Of a DNA stretch of 64,000 bases, positions 9,510-19,099 are shown piece by piece. A model generated the notes under the pieces. The model ran no database searches. It worked only from the letters and a program-made list of their open reading frames with translations, and was not told where the DNA came from. The DNA is from Gammaproteobacteria bacterium (lineage in GTDB: Bacteria > Pseudomonadota > Gammaproteobacteria > Burkholderiales > Burkholderiaceae_C). The first letter of the stretch is position 1. Each line of letters starts with the position of its first letter. A program made the position numbers and the translations under genes. Location of the stretch: NCBI GenBank assembly GCA_025359085.1, contig JANYHL010000096.1:1-64000 (forward strand), given 5' to 3'.

Positions 9510-11609
9510 ATGACCGCTGACTACAAAGTTCATGGCGATATCGCCGTGATTACGCTCAACAACCCGCCCGTCAATGGCCTGGGTTATGCCACCCGGGTGG
9601 CACTCACTGACGGTTTGTCCAAAGCCAATGACGATGTGGCCGTGAAAGCCATCGTCATCACCGGCGCGGGTACAGCGTTCTCGGGTGGTGCCGACATCAA
9701 GGAATTTGGCAGCCCCAAAGCCTTGCAGGAGCCCAATCTGCTGAGCGTGATTCTGACGATTGAGAACTCAGCCAAGCCGGTCATCGCCGCCATTCACTCG
9801 GTTTGCATGGGTGGCGGGCTGGAATTGTCGTTGGGCTGTCATTACCGCATTGCCGCCCCCGGTTGTAGCGTGGCGCTGCCCGAAGTCAAGCTCGGTTTGC
9901 TGCCCGGTGCGGGCGGCACGCAACGGCTGCCGCGCGCGCTGGGCGTGGAGCCTGCGCTGAACATGATTGTCAGCGGCGAGCCGGTCAAGAGCGAGTTGCT
10001 GGCCATGCTGCCGGGGCAACAGTTGTTCAACAAAATGGCCAGTTCAGCCGAGTCCTTGTTGTCAGAAGCCTTGGCTTACGCCAGCGAGGTCGCCCAGATT
10101 CGGCCGCTGCCTCTGGTGCGCAACCTGCCTTGCAAACACCCGCAAGGCGATGCCTATTTTCAGTTTGCCCGCAATATGGTGGGGGGCATGTCGAAGAACT
10201 TCCCGGCGCCGCTCAAATGCGTGGATGCGGTGGAGGCCGCTGCCAAGAAAAAGTTTGATGACGGCCTGCTCACCGAGCGCGAACTCTTCATCAACCTGAT
10301 GTGGACCCCCGAGAGCCGGTCCTTGCGGCACATTTTCATGGCCCAGCGTGCAGCATCCAAAATTCCCGATGTGCCTGCCGACACGCCGCAACGTGCGATC
10401 AACGCCATAGCGGTGATTGGTGCCGGCACGATGGGGGGCGGTATCTCGATGAACTTTTTGAACGCCGGCATCGCAGTGAAGATGCTGGAAATGAAGCAGG
10501 ACGCGCTCGACCGCGGTGTTGCCACCATTCGCAAGAATTACGAAGCCCAGGTCAAAAAAGGCAAGCTCAAGCAGGACAAATACGAGCAGCGCATTAGCCT
10601 GCTGAGTACCACGCTGAGCTACGACGATCTCAAAGACGCCGACATGGTGATCGAGGCGGTGTTCGAAGAAATTGGCGTCAAGGAAGCCGTATTCAAAGAG
10701 CTTGACCGTGTCATGAAACCGGGTGCGATCCTGGCCAGCAACACCTCGACGCTGGATGTGAACAAAATCGCTTCGTTCACCAAGCGCCCGCAAGACGTGG
10801 TCGGCATGCACTTTTTCAGCCCGGCCAATGTGATGAAGCTGCTTGAAGTGATACGTGGTGCCAAGACCGCCAAGGACGTGCTCGCCACGGTGATGGCGCT
10901 GGCCAAGAAAATCAAAAAAACTGCGGTGGTGTCCGGTGTGTGCGATGGCTTCATTGGCAACCGCATGATCGAGCAATATGGCCGTCAAGGCGGCTTTCTG
11001 CTTGACGAGGGTTGCACCCCGGCGCAGGTCGACAAGGCGGTTGAAAAATTTGGCTTTGCCATGGGCCCGTTCCGCATGGGCGACCTGGCGGGCAACGACA
11101 TTGGCTGGGCCATCCGCAAACGCCGCTACCTTGAAAAACCCAATATGAAGTACAGCAAGACGGCGGATTTGTTGTGTGAAAAAGGCCGCTTTGGCCAGAA
11201 GACCGGTGCGGGCTGGTATGACTATGTGGCTGGCAAACGCGACGCGATTCCCAATGCCGAAGTGGTGAAGATGATTGAAGACCACCGCGCCTCACTGGGG
11301 ATCACGCCGCGCAAAATTTCTGACGAAGAAATCGTGCAACGCCTGGTGTATTCGCTGGTCAATGAAGCGGCTCACATTCTGGAAGATGGCATTGCCTCCA
11401 AAGCCAGTGACATCGACATGGTGTATTTGATGGGCTACGGTTTCCCCATCTGGCGCGGCGGCCCGATGAACTACGCCGATGAAGTGGGCTTGTTCAATGT
11501 GGTGCAAGCCATGCACCGCTTTGCCCAGAACCCGCTGGACGATGCCCGGTTTTGGCAACCTGCGCCCTTGCTTGCCAAACTGGCGGCTGAAGGCAAAACA
11601 TTCAATTGA
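9510..11609 (+). CDS. Bifunctional enoyl-CoA hydratase / 3-hydroxyacyl-CoA dehydrogenase (FadB-like)
   Basis: Carries two successive beta-oxidation steps in one 699-residue chain. The N-terminal crotonase domain has SGGADIKEF (oxyanion hole) and both catalytic glutamates, in [10 protein letters not shown] and VALPEVKLG. The dehydrogenase domain starts near residue 300 with the NAD-binding [12 protein letters not shown], the catalytic histidine in [11 protein letters not shown] and a C-terminal helical domain. ATG 9510 was chosen over an in-frame extension to 9453 because the crotonase domain begins immediately and GAGGAATGCAAGC precedes it. It is followed by the thiolase gene as in classical fadBA pairs. 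Confidence 0.94.
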   Translation: MTADYKVHGDIAVITLNNPPVNGLGYATRVALTDGLSKANDDVAVKAIVITGAGTAFSGGADIKEFGSPKALQEPNLLSVILTIENSAKPVIAAIHSVCMGGGLELSLGCHYRIAAPGCSVALPEVKLGLLPGAGGTQRLPRALGVEPALNMIVSGEPVKSELLAMLPGQQLFNKMASSAESLLSEALAYASEVAQIRPLPLVRNLPCKHPQGDAYFQFARNMVGGMSKNFPAPLKCVDAVEAAAKKKFDDGLLTERELFINLMWTPESRSLRHIFMAQRAASKIPDVPADTPQRAINAIAVIGAGTMGGGISMNFLNAGIAVKMLEMKQDALDRGVATIRKNYEAQVKKGKLKQDKYEQRISLLSTTLSYDDLKDADMVIEAVFEEIGVKEAVFKELDRVMKPGAILASNTSTLDVNKIASFTKRPQDVVGMHFFSPANVMKLLEVIRGAKTAKDVLATVMALAKKIKKTAVVSGVCDGFIGNRMIEQYGRQGGFLLDEGCTPAQVDKAVEKFGFAMGPFRMGDLAGNDIGWAIRKRRYLEKPNMKYSKTADLLCEKGRFGQKTGAGWYDYVAGKRDAIPNAEVVKMIEDHRASLGITPRKISDEEIVQRLVYSLVNEAAHILEDGIASKASDIDMVYLMGYGFPIWRGGPMNYADEVGLFNVVQAMHRFAQNPLDDARFWQPAPLLAKLAAEGKTFN

Positions 11610-11679
11610 AAACTTGTGGGGCAGACCGCAGCCACACGGAGTGGGCCAGCGCTGTCCCCAACACTTTAGAAAGATCAAA

Positions 11680-12855
11680 ATGACTGCAGCCGTAATCGTT
11701 TCCACCGCCCGCACGCCGCTCGCCAAGAGCTGGAAGGGTTCTTTCAACATGACCCATGGCGCCACGCTGGGGGGTCACGCCGTCGAACATGCCATCAAGC
11801 GCGCCGGTATTGAGGCCGCTGAGGTTGAAGACGTCCTGATGGGCTGTGCCACCCCCGAAGGTGCCACCGGTGCCAATATCGCGCGCCAGATCGCCCTGCG
11901 CGCCGGTTGTCCGGTGACTGTGCCGGGCATGACGGTTAATCGTTTTTGCTCCTCCGGTCTGCAAACGATTGCCCTGGCTTCGCAACGCATCATTGCAGGC
12001 GAGGGTGATATTTTTGTCGCCGGTGGCGTGGAAGCGATCTCCTGCGTCCAGCAAGAGATGAACCAGCACATGCTGGCCGATCCCTGGCTGGTGAAAAACA
12101 AGCCCGAGATTTACCTCAACATGCTGCAAACGGCCGAGATCGTGGCCAAGCGCTACAACATCAGCCGCGACGCGATGGACGAGTATGGCGCCGCCAGCCA
12201 GCAGCGTGCCACCGCCGCATTGGCCGCGGGCCTGTTCAACGACGAGATTGCCCCGATCAGCGTGATCATGGGCGTGGCCGACAAGGTGATGGGCCTGACG
12301 ACCAAAAAAGTAACCGTCAGCCAGGACGAAGGCATTCGCGCGGGGACCACCAAAGAAGGCATCAGCGGGCTGCGCTCGGCCGTGCCGGGCGGCCTGATCA
12401 CGGCGGGCAATGCCAGCCAGTTCTCCGACGGGGGTGGCGCCGTCGTGGTGATGCACGAATCGGTTGCCGCGAAAAAAGGCCTCAAGCCGCTGGGCCGTTT
12501 CCTCGGCTTTGCCGTGGCCGGCTGCGAGCCCGACGAAATGGGCATTGGCCCCGCATTTGCCATCCCCAAGGTGCTGGCACGTCTGGGTTTGAAGATGGAC
12601 GACATCGACCTGTGGGAGCTTAACGAAGCCTTTGCGGTGCAAGTGATTTACTGCCGCGACCGGCTGGGCATTCCCCATGACCGGCTGAATGTCAACGGCG
12701 GCGCGATTGCCGTGGGCCATCCCTACGGTGTCAGTGGTCAGCGCTTGACCGGTCACGCCCTGATCGAGGGCAAGCGCCGCGGTGCCAAACGCGTTTGCGT
12801 CACCATGTGCATTGGTGGCGGTATGGGCGCAGCGGGCATTTTTGAGGTGCTGTAA
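11680..12855 (+). CDS. Acetyl-CoA acyltransferase (thiolase)
   Basis: Cleaves 3-ketoacyl-CoA with CoA to give acetyl-CoA and a shortened acyl-CoA. The 391-residue protein begins [20 protein letters not shown] and carries the three thiolase catalytic motifs: nucleophile cysteine in [11 protein letters not shown], histidine in [16 protein letters not shown] and C-terminal cysteine in [13 protein letters not shown]. An in-frame extension runs back into the preceding gene and was rejected. The 70-bp spacing from the FadB-like gene fits one operon. Confidence 0.94.
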   Translation: MTAAVIVSTARTPLAKSWKGSFNMTHGATLGGHAVEHAIKRAGIEAAEVEDVLMGCATPEGATGANIARQIALRAGCPVTVPGMTVNRFCSSGLQTIALASQRIIAGEGDIFVAGGVEAISCVQQEMNQHMLADPWLVKNKPEIYLNMLQTAEIVAKRYNISRDAMDEYGAASQQRATAALAAGLFNDEIAPISVIMGVADKVMGLTTKKVTVSQDEGIRAGTTKEGISGLRSAVPGGLITAGNASQFSDGGGAVVVMHESVAAKKGLKPLGRFLGFAVAGCEPDEMGIGPAFAIPKVLARLGLKMDDIDLWELNEAFAVQVIYCRDRLGIPHDRLNVNGGAIAVGHPYGVSGQRLTGHALIEGKRRGAKRVCVTMCIGGGMGAAGIFEVL

Positions 12856-12939
12856 CCACCGGGGCCGTTAACGGCTTGGCATACAAGGGTTGGGCTGAAT
12901 CTTTGGAGCGGCCCACCCTTTTTTTGATTGGATGCGACG

Positions 12940-14793
12940 ATGTCTTTACGCTCTACGCTCGATTTTCTGCTGTACCAATGGCTTGACGCCGAAGCGCTGA
13001 ACCAGCGGCCGCGTTTCCTTGATCATTCGCGCGAGACTTTTGACGCGGTGCTTGATACCTGCGAGCGCATTGCGCGTGAAAAATACGCGCCGTTCAACCG
13101 GCTGGTGGACACGCAGGAGCCGCATTTTGACGGCCACAAAGTGATCCTGCCGCAAGCCACCCATGACGCACAAAAGGCCTACGCCGAATCCGGCATGTTG
13201 AGCGCAGCGCAAGATTTTGAGCAGGGCGGCATGCAGTTGCCGTACACGATTGAGGCGGCGGCCAATGCGTTTTTTGCCATGGCCTCGGTCAGTATCGGCT
13301 CGGGCATGCTAAGCACCGGCAATGCCAATTTGCTGATGGCGCATGGCACGCCGCTACAAAAAGGGGTGTTTGCCCGCAATGAGTTTTCCGGGCGCTTCTC
13401 GGGCACCATGTGTCTGTCTGAACCCCAGGCGGGCTCGAGCCTGAGTGACGTGGCCACGCGCGCGCTGCCGGATGGCGAGGGTTTTGCGCAAGACCCGCTC
13501 GGTGCACGCTACCGCCTGCGCGGTAACAAGATGTGGATTTCGGCCGGCGACCACGAGTTGACGGAGAACATCATTCACCTGGTGCTGGCCAAAATACCGG
13601 GGCCGGACGGTCAGCTACCGGTGGGCACGCGCGGCATTTCGCTGTTCATCGTACCCAAGAAATTGGTGAACACGGCGGGCGCGCTCACCGGCGAACGAAA
13701 CGACGTGGCGCTGGCGGGGCTGAATCACAAGCTGGGTTGGCGCGGCACGGTCAACACCTTGCTCAATTTTGGCGAAGGCAAATACCCGGTCTGCAGCACC
13801 GGCGGCCTCGATGGCAAGGGTGCTGGCGCGGTCGGTTATCTGGTGGGTCAGCCGGGCGAGGGCCTGCGCTGCATGTTTCATATGATGAACGAGGCACGCA
13901 TCGGCGTCGGCATTGCGGGCACCATGCTCGGCTTGGCAGGGTATGAAGCCTCGTTGGACTATGCCAAAAGCCGACCCCAGGGTCGCCCGGCGGGGCCTGC
14001 TGGCAAGGACGCTAGCCAGCCGCAAGTGCCCATCATTGAACACGCCGACGTTAAGCGCATGTTGCTGGCGCAAAAATCTTATTGTGAAGGTGCGCTGGCG
14101 CTGGCCTTGTACTGCGCCCGGCTGGTCGATGAGCAACACAGCGGCACACCTGAGGCAGCGGATGAGGCGCGCCTGCTGCTCGAAGTCTTGACCCCGATTG
14201 CCAAGAGCTGGCCAAGTGAATGGTGTCTGGAGGCCAACTCGCTGGCGATCCAGGTCCACGGGGGCTATGGCTACACGCGTGACTTCCCGGTAGAACAGTA
14301 TTGGCGCGACAACCGCCTGAACATGATCCACGAAGGCACACACGGCATCCAGGCCATGGATTTGCTCGGACGCAAAGTGCTGATGGAAGGGGGGCGCGGG
14401 CTGGCGCTGCTGGCGGGGCGCATCCAGGCCACCGCCGCGCAGGCGCAAAAGAGGCCCGAGTGGGCGGCGCACGCAGCGGCTTTGACCGCTGCCTGGCAGC
14501 AGATCACCGACGCCACCCGGGCGGCCTGGGCCACCGGCAAGCCGGGCGACGCCCTGGCCAATGCAGTGCCGTATCTGCAGGCTTTTGGCCACACCGTGCT
14601 GGCCTGGATCTGGCTTGATGTGGCGCTAACCCCGCACGGCCTTGATGATGCAAAATCAATAGCTGCAAACATAGGCAGGACAAGGGCTACAGCCTATTTT
14701 TATCATTATGAACTGCCGAAAATCGGCGCCTGGCTGCAGGTGGTCACCAACCGCGACCAGACCTGCGCCGACATGCCGACAGACGCGTTTTAA
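12940..14793 (+). CDS. Large acyl-CoA dehydrogenase with C-terminal domain (DmdC/FadE type)
   Basis: FAD enzyme that introduces the 2,3 double bond in an acyl-CoA. At 617 residues it belongs to the long class with an extra C-terminal domain. Visible motifs are GTMCLSEPQAGSSLSDV (FAD/substrate loop), KMWISAGDHE and the base-bearing loop IHEGTHGIQAMDLLGRKV, followed by VHGGYGYTRDFPVEQYWRD-type sequence just upstream. ATG 12940 gives the normal N terminus; a TTG four codons earlier is possible. Near its 3' end (about 14651-14708) the gene contains a copy of the dispersed repeat family, translated as part of the C-terminal domain. Confidence 0.92.
   Translation: MSLRSTLDFLLYQWLDAEALNQRPRFLDHSRETFDAVLDTCERIAREKYAPFNRLVDTQEPHFDGHKVILPQATHDAQKAYAESGMLSAAQDFEQGGMQLPYTIEAAANAFFAMASVSIGSGMLSTGNANLLMAHGTPLQKGVFARNEFSGRFSGTMCLSEPQAGSSLSDVATRALPDGEGFAQDPLGARYRLRGNKMWISAGDHELTENIIHLVLAKIPGPDGQLPVGTRGISLFIVPKKLVNTAGALTGERNDVALAGLNHKLGWRGTVNTLLNFGEGKYPVCSTGGLDGKGAGAVGYLVGQPGEGLRCMFHMMNEARIGVGIAGTMLGLAGYEASLDYAKSRPQGRPAGPAGKDASQPQVPIIEHADVKRMLLAQKSYCEGALALALYCARLVDEQHSGTPEAADEARLLLEVLTPIAKSWPSEWCLEANSLAIQVHGGYGYTRDFPVEQYWRDNRLNMIHEGTHGIQAMDLLGRKVLMEGGRGLALLAGRIQATAAQAQKRPEWAAHAAALTAAWQQITDATRAAWATGKPGDALANAVPYLQAFGHTVLAWIWLDVALTPHGLDDAKSIAANIGRTRATAYFYHYELPKIGAWLQVVTNRDQTCADMPTDAF
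14651..14708 (+). repeat. Dispersed repeat family, copy A (inside acyl-CoA dehydrogenase gene)
   Basis: The stretch CAAAATCAATAGCTGC followed by ACAAGGGCTACAGCCTATTT matches the copy at 41568-41632 (ACAAGGGCTACAGCCT) and, more loosely, those at 16695, 26065 and 61862. It lies in the reading frame and encodes part of the C-terminal domain, roughly residues 571-590. Confidence 0.55.
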
Positions 14794-14843
14794 GGTGCTG
14801 CAGCACGCCCGGGGTGCGTCACAGGGTGCTGACAGCCCTCACC

Positions 14844-15806
14844 ATGACTCACACCCGTAACCCGCGCGCTTTGCTGACGCCCGCCATGCACAGCGTGCTG
14901 GACCGCATGGCGCGTGCCAAGCAGGTGCCATTGCATGCCCTCACGCCGGTGCAAGCCAGAATTGCCTATGAGGCGGGGGCCGGTGTGCTGGAAGTTCCCT
15001 CGCCCAAACTGCAGCGGGTCGAGAGTTTTGTTTTTCCGGCACGCGATGGCTACGGCGTGCCGGTGCGGCTCTATGCCCCCAGCACCGAGAAGCTGCCGGT
15101 ATTGGTTTATTTCCATGGCGGCGGCTTCACCCTTGGCAGCATCGCCACGCACGATGTGCTGTGCCGCACGCTGAGCCATCTGGCGCATTGCGCGGTGCTG
15201 TCGGTGGCTTACCGGCTGGCACCTGAGCACCGGTTCCCAGTGGCGCACCATGATGCCTGGGATGCGGTGCAATGGGTCGCCGGTCACGGTGCCAGCCTGG
15301 GCCTGGATACTCTGCGTCTCGCCGTGGGGGGCGACAGCGCCGGGGGCACGCTGGCCGCGGCCTGCGCCTTGCAGGCCAGAGACGTGGGCCTGCCACTGGC
15401 TCTGCAATTGCTCTTTTACCCTGGTTGCACCGCGCACCAGGACACACCCTCGCACAAAACCTTCGCCCAGGGTTTTATGCTGGAAGAACCGCACATCCGT
15501 TATTTTTTTGATCACTACATTCCCACTTTGAGCGATCGCGATGACTGGTGTTTTGCACCGCTGAACGCAGCCGATGTCGATGGCGTCGCGCCCGCCTGGT
15601 TTGGCCTGGCGGAATGCGACCCACTGGTGGACGAAGGCGTAGCTTACGCCGACAAATTGCGCGCTGCGGCGGTGCCGGTCGATCTGGAAATTTACCGAGG
15701 CGTGGTGCACGGCTTTGCCATGATGGGACGCGCCATTGCCGAGGCGCGTCGCGCCCATCTGGATGCTGCACGCGCGCTGCAACACGCCTTTCAGACCCCT
15801 TTTTGA
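14844..15806 (+). CDS. Alpha/beta hydrolase, hormone-sensitive-lipase (type IV) esterase
   Basis: Predicted carboxylesterase, 320 residues. It shows the HSL-family oxyanion motif FHGGGFTLGS, the nucleophile elbow GGDSAGGTLA, the acidic residue in AECDPLVDEG and the catalytic histidine in GVVHGFAMMG. ATG 14844 is preferred to a GTG at 14814. It is 50 bp after the dehydrogenase gene and 13 bp before the thioesterase fusion. It may hydrolyse an ester precursor of the acid degraded by the operon, or act as a general detoxifying esterase. Confidence 0.88.
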   Translation: MTHTRNPRALLTPAMHSVLDRMARAKQVPLHALTPVQARIAYEAGAGVLEVPSPKLQRVESFVFPARDGYGVPVRLYAPSTEKLPVLVYFHGGGFTLGSIATHDVLCRTLSHLAHCAVLSVAYRLAPEHRFPVAHHDAWDAVQWVAGHGASLGLDTLRLAVGGDSAGGTLAAACALQARDVGLPLALQLLFYPGCTAHQDTPSHKTFAQGFMLEEPHIRYFFDHYIPTLSDRDDWCFAPLNAADVDGVAPAWFGLAECDPLVDEGVAYADKLRAAAVPVDLEIYRGVVHGFAMMGRAIAEARRAHLDAARALQHAFQTPF

Positions 15807-15819
15807 TCTTATTCACGCC

Positions 15820-16689
15820 ATGACAAATACCAGCCGCCAGCAGTTCCGCTTTTCCCACCGCCTGCGTGTGCGCTGGGCGGAGGTGGATATGCAAAAAATC
15901 GTTTTCAACGCGCATTACCTGATGTATTTCGACACCGCCATGGCCGACTACTGGCGCGCTCTGGCGCTGCCGTATGAGGCCACTTTTGCGGCACTGCAGG
16001 GCGACTTGTACGTCAAGAAAGCCAGCGTGGAATTTCACGCCTCGGCCCGGGTCGATGACCAATTGGACGTGACGCTCCAATGCACGCGCATCGGCAGCTC
16101 GTCCATTGTCTTTACCGGGTCTATTTTTCGAGGCGAAGAGCATCTGGTTAGCTGCGAGCTGATTTACGTGTTTGCTGATCCCGCCACACAATCTTCCCGG
16201 CCGGTCCCGGCGTCCTTGCGTGACGTCCTGCTGGGGTATGAGGCAGGCCAGGAGATGCAGGATATCGCGCTGGGCGATTGGCCCACGCTGGCCGAAGGGG
16301 CGCGCTGGGTCAGGCACGAGGTATTTGTGCAAGAGCAGCGAATTCCGATTGCGATGGAGCAGGACGAGGCGGATGCAGATGCCGTTCATGTGCTCATTCG
16401 TAACCGGCTGGGCCTGCCCGTGGCCACCGGGCGGCTCCTGCAGCCGACGCCGGGCATGGGTCAAATTGGCCGCCTGGCGGTGAACCGGGTGTTGCGCGGC
16501 TCGAATCTTGGCCGCGCCGCGCTGCAAGCCTTGCTGGCTGCCGCCGCCCAGCGGGGTGACCGCGAAGTGATGTTGCACGCCCAAAGCAGTGCCCAAGGTT
16601 TTTATGCCGCACAAGGGTTTGTGCCGCGCGGCAAACCTTTTGCCGAAGCCGGGATTCCCCACATTGAGATGGTGCGTGCCTTGACGTGA
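15820..16689 (+). CDS. Fusion of 4-hydroxybenzoyl-CoA-type thioesterase and GNAT acetyltransferase
   Basis: A 289-residue two-domain protein. Residues 1-140 form a hotdog acyl-CoA thioesterase: VRWAEVDMQKIVFNAHYLMY carries the catalytic aspartate and the HxxYxxY pattern of the FcbC/YbgC group. From about residue 150 a GNAT domain begins (RHEVFVQEQRIPIAMEQDEA, then GRLAVNRVLRGSNLGRAALQ, the acetyl-CoA loop), resembling the ElaA group. The frame runs through both domains without a break. It is the last gene of the beta-oxidation block and probably releases or recycles stalled acyl-CoA; the role of the acetyltransferase half is unknown. Confidence 0.88.
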   Translation: MTNTSRQQFRFSHRLRVRWAEVDMQKIVFNAHYLMYFDTAMADYWRALALPYEATFAALQGDLYVKKASVEFHASARVDDQLDVTLQCTRIGSSSIVFTGSIFRGEEHLVSCELIYVFADPATQSSRPVPASLRDVLLGYEAGQEMQDIALGDWPTLAEGARWVRHEVFVQEQRIPIAMEQDEADADAVHVLIRNRLGLPVATGRLLQPTPGMGQIGRLAVNRVLRGSNLGRAALQALLAAAAQRGDREVMLHAQSSAQGFYAAQGFVPRGKPFAEAGIPHIEMVRALT

Positions 16690-16694
16690 AGTTA

Positions 16695-16760
16695 AATTAC
16701 TATTGTTTTAATAGCTAGTGACGCTTTATTTGTATGGGCTAGAGGCCGATTTAATATAAA
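16695..16760 (+). repeat. Dispersed repeat family, copy B
   Basis: This AT-rich intergenic stretch contains TTTTAATAGCTAGTGACGCT and ATGGGCTAGAGGCCGATTT. It matches the reverse complements of the copies at 26065 and 61862 (GGGGGCTAGAGGCC in the latter). It sits between the thioesterase fusion and aroD. Confidence 0.6.
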
Positions 16761-16871
16761 TTTTTGGCTGAAATGCTTTTTTGCAGTCCGGCACTGATTG
16801 ACTCTTCAGATGACGTAAAGTGCCCGCCTGTGTCCCTGTTGCGCTGGCAGGTTTTTATTGAGGAATTTTCT

Positions 16872-17705
16872 GTGCAATCCTTTAAGACTATCGAGTTACA
16901 TGGCCAACCCATTGCGGGGGGCAAGTTCCCGCTGATCTGCATCCCGCTGATCGGGTGTACGTTTGACGAACTGATGGCCGAACTCGCTCTTGTCTTGCCA
17001 AAAAAGCCGGACGTGCTGGAGTGGCGGGTTGATTTCTTTGAGCAAATTGGCGATGTAGCCGCCGTCATTGCAGCGGTGAAAGCTATCAAAAGCGAAGCGG
17101 GTGAAATCCCCTTGTTGTTCACTCGCCGCTCCACGATGGAGGGCGGTGAAGAAATCGCCTTGAATGAAGACCAGGTCATTGCCTTGTACGTGGCGGTGTG
17201 TGCGAGCCAAAGCATTGATTTGATCGACTACGAGATGGCCAATGACACTGCCAACATCGCTCGGGTGCGCGCGGCAGCTAAGTCCAACGACATCAAGTTG
17301 GTGCTGTCCTTTCACAATTTCTCATGCACGCCGGGGCTGGATACATTGGTGGATAAGTTTCTGACCGCCCAACAGTTGGGCGCCGACGTGGCCAAAGTGG
17401 CTGTCATGCCGCACGATCAGGACGATGTGCTGACGCTGCTCGCCGCTACCCGGCAAGCCAGCAAAAAGCTGCATATCCCGCTCGTTAGTATGTCGATGGG
17501 AGCGTATGGGTCAGTCACCCGCTTTTTTGGCTGGATCTTTGGCTCAGCCCTGACTTTTGCAATAGGCGCCCATAGTTCAGCACCTGGGCAGGTGCCGATC
17601 GAAGACCTGAATACAGTGCTCGGTATTTTGCAAAGGTCCAGGGGCGTCCAGTCAGCTTGGCCGGCGTATGGGTATCCCATGAAGGCAAACGCTGAGCCCA
17701 AATAA
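16872..17705 (+). CDS. aroD: Type I 3-dehydroquinate dehydratase
   Basis: Third step of the shikimate pathway: Schiff-base dehydration of 3-dehydroquinate. The 277-residue protein has all type I residues: glutamate and arginine in LEWRVDFFE, histidine in LSFHNFS, the Schiff-base lysine in DVAKVAVMPH and arginine in SMGAYGSVTRFFG. The frame is open to 16764, but I prefer GTG 16872, which has AGGAA ten bases before it and gives the normal N-terminal length. Many beta-proteobacteria use type II AroQ; a type I enzyme may be an additional, catabolic or borrowed copy. Confidence 0.9.
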   Translation: MQSFKTIELHGQPIAGGKFPLICIPLIGCTFDELMAELALVLPKKPDVLEWRVDFFEQIGDVAAVIAAVKAIKSEAGEIPLLFTRRSTMEGGEEIALNEDQVIALYVAVCASQSIDLIDYEMANDTANIARVRAAAKSNDIKLVLSFHNFSCTPGLDTLVDKFLTAQQLGADVAKVAVMPHDQDDVLTLLAATRQASKKLHIPLVSMSMGAYGSVTRFFGWIFGSALTFAIGAHSSAPGQVPIEDLNTVLGILQRSRGVQSAWPAYGYPMKANAEPK

Positions 17706-17778
17706 AGACCATGCGCAACCGATGCGGCAACGATTTTTATTTACTACATTTTTGCTAGCAGCAAAGCCACTTTTTACG

Positions 17779-17863
17779 TGGTGCCCGGGGCCGGAATCGA
17801 ACCGGCACGCCTTGCGGCGCGGGATTTTGAGTCCCGTGCGTCTACCAATTCCACCACCCGGGC
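17779..17863 (-). tRNA. tRNA-Leu (anticodon CAA)
   Basis: The minus strand folds as an 85-base class II tRNA. Acceptor GCCCGGG (17857-17863) pairs with CCCGGGC before the discriminator A, and CCA is encoded (17779-17781). The anticodon arm is CGGGA-CTCAAAA-TCCCG, giving CAA, which reads UUG. The T arm contains GGTTCGATTCC and there is a variable arm. Its 5' end is only 40 bp from the divergent cysM start codon. Confidence 0.96.
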
Positions 17864-17903
17864 GACGCTTTGTGCAGCCGCGAATTATGGCACAGTGTGG
17901 GGT

Positions 17904-18806
17904 ATGAAATATCCAACTATAGAAGATTCCATCGGAAAAACCCCCTCGGTCCGCTTGCAACGCATCGGTGCACAAGACAACGCCAGCCGTGGCAATGTGA
18001 TATTGGGCAAACTGGAGGGCAACAACCCCGCTGGCTCGGTCAAGGATCGACCCGCTTTGTCCATGATCCAGCGGGCGCAGGAGCGTGGCGAGATCAAGCC
18101 GGGAGACACCTTGATTGAAGCCACCTCGGGCAATACCGGCATCGCACTGGCCATGGCTGCCGCCATCAAGGGTTACCGCATGATTTTGATCATGCCCGAA
18201 GACCTGTCGATCGAACGCGCGCAAACCATGAAAGCGTTTGGTGCCGAGTTGATCCTCACGCCCAAGAGCGGGGGCATCGAGTATTCACGCGATCTGGCTG
18301 AGCAAATGCAACGCGATGGCAAAGGCCACGTCCTGGATCAGTTCTCCAATGCCGACAATCCGCGCATTCATTTTGAGACCACGGGTCCCGAAATATGGGC
18401 TGACACCAAGGGGCAAATCACCCATTTTGTGAGCGCCATGGGGACCACCGGCACCATCACCGGCGTTTCGCAATTTTTGAAAAAGAAAAACCAGGCCATC
18501 AAAATTATTGGCGTGCAGCCCAACGAGGGTTCCCGTATTCCAGGCATCCGCAAGTGGCCCCAAGCGTATTTGCCCAAGATTTACGATCCAGCCAATGTGG
18601 ATGAGTTGGTCTACGTGAGTCAGGAGGATGCTGAAGACATGTGTCGACGATTGGCGCGCGAAGAAGGCATTTTTGCCGGGATTTCAGCCGCTGGTGCGTG
18701 CTGGGTAGCGCAAGAAATTGCCAAGCGTGAATCCAATGCAACCATTATGTTCATTGTGTGCGACCGTGGCGACCGTTACCTTTCCACCGGCGTCTTTCCG
18801 GCCTGA
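17904..18806 (+). CDS. cysM: Cysteine synthase B (O-acetylserine sulfhydrylase B)
   Basis: PLP enzyme that makes cysteine from O-acetylserine and sulfide or thiosulfate. The 300-residue product contains the PLP-lysine motif KLEGNNPAGSVKDRPALSMI, which is the CysM form (GNNPAGSVKDR), and the phosphate loop EATSGNTGIAL. ATG 17904 is used; a longer in-frame reading back to 17778 would cross the tRNA on the other strand. tusA follows 43 bp downstream, so the pair groups sulfur assimilation with sulfur relay. Confidence 0.95.
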   Translation: MKYPTIEDSIGKTPSVRLQRIGAQDNASRGNVILGKLEGNNPAGSVKDRPALSMIQRAQERGEIKPGDTLIEATSGNTGIALAMAAAIKGYRMILIMPEDLSIERAQTMKAFGAELILTPKSGGIEYSRDLAEQMQRDGKGHVLDQFSNADNPRIHFETTGPEIWADTKGQITHFVSAMGTTGTITGVSQFLKKKNQAIKIIGVQPNEGSRIPGIRKWPQAYLPKIYDPANVDELVYVSQEDAEDMCRRLAREEGIFAGISAAGACWVAQEIAKRESNATIMFIVCDRGDRYLSTGVFPA

Positions 18807-18849
18807 CCTTTAAAATCTCCCCAACCTCAAGGGATTTCAAGGAAATTTG

Positions 18850-19077
18850 ATGCAAATCGACAAAGAACTCGACGCCCGCGGTCTGAACTGCCCGCTGCCC
18901 ATCCTCAAAGCCAAAAAAGCATTGAGCGACATGCAAAGCGGGCAGACCCTGCGTGTGGTGGCGACGGACGCTGGCTCGGTGCGTGACTTTCAGGCGTTTT
19001 CCAAGCAGACAGGCAACGATCTGCTGGTGCAGCAGACGGTGGGCGCCGACTATATTCACGTGATGCGCAGGCGCTAA
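18850..19077 (+). CDS. tusA: Sulfurtransferase TusA family protein
   Basis: Small (75-residue) sulfur-carrier protein that accepts persulfide sulfur from a cysteine desulfurase and passes it on, for example for tRNA thiolation. The diagnostic motif DARGLNCPLPILKAKKAL contains the CPxP active-site cysteine. A TTG lies directly before ATG 18850; the ATG with AAGGAAATTTG upstream is the likely start. It probably shares transcripts with cysM and ends before a palindromic repeat that separates it from the convergent valS. Confidence 0.93.
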   Translation: MQIDKELDARGLNCPLPILKAKKALSDMQSGQTLRVVATDAGSVRDFQAFSKQTGNDLLVQQTVGADYIHVMRRR

Positions 19078-19099
19078 CCCCAATGCTGTTCACTTAAGC

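Noticed and set aside
10062-11285. Minus-strand 407-codon frame opposite the FadB-like gene
   Set aside because: Composition (His, Arg, Gly, Phe rich) is typical of a GC-rich antisense shadow; the plus-strand gene has all catalytic residues.
17778-17903. Upstream in-frame extension of cysM
   Set aside because: It is the reverse complement of tRNA-Leu; the CysM family N terminus begins at ATG 17904.
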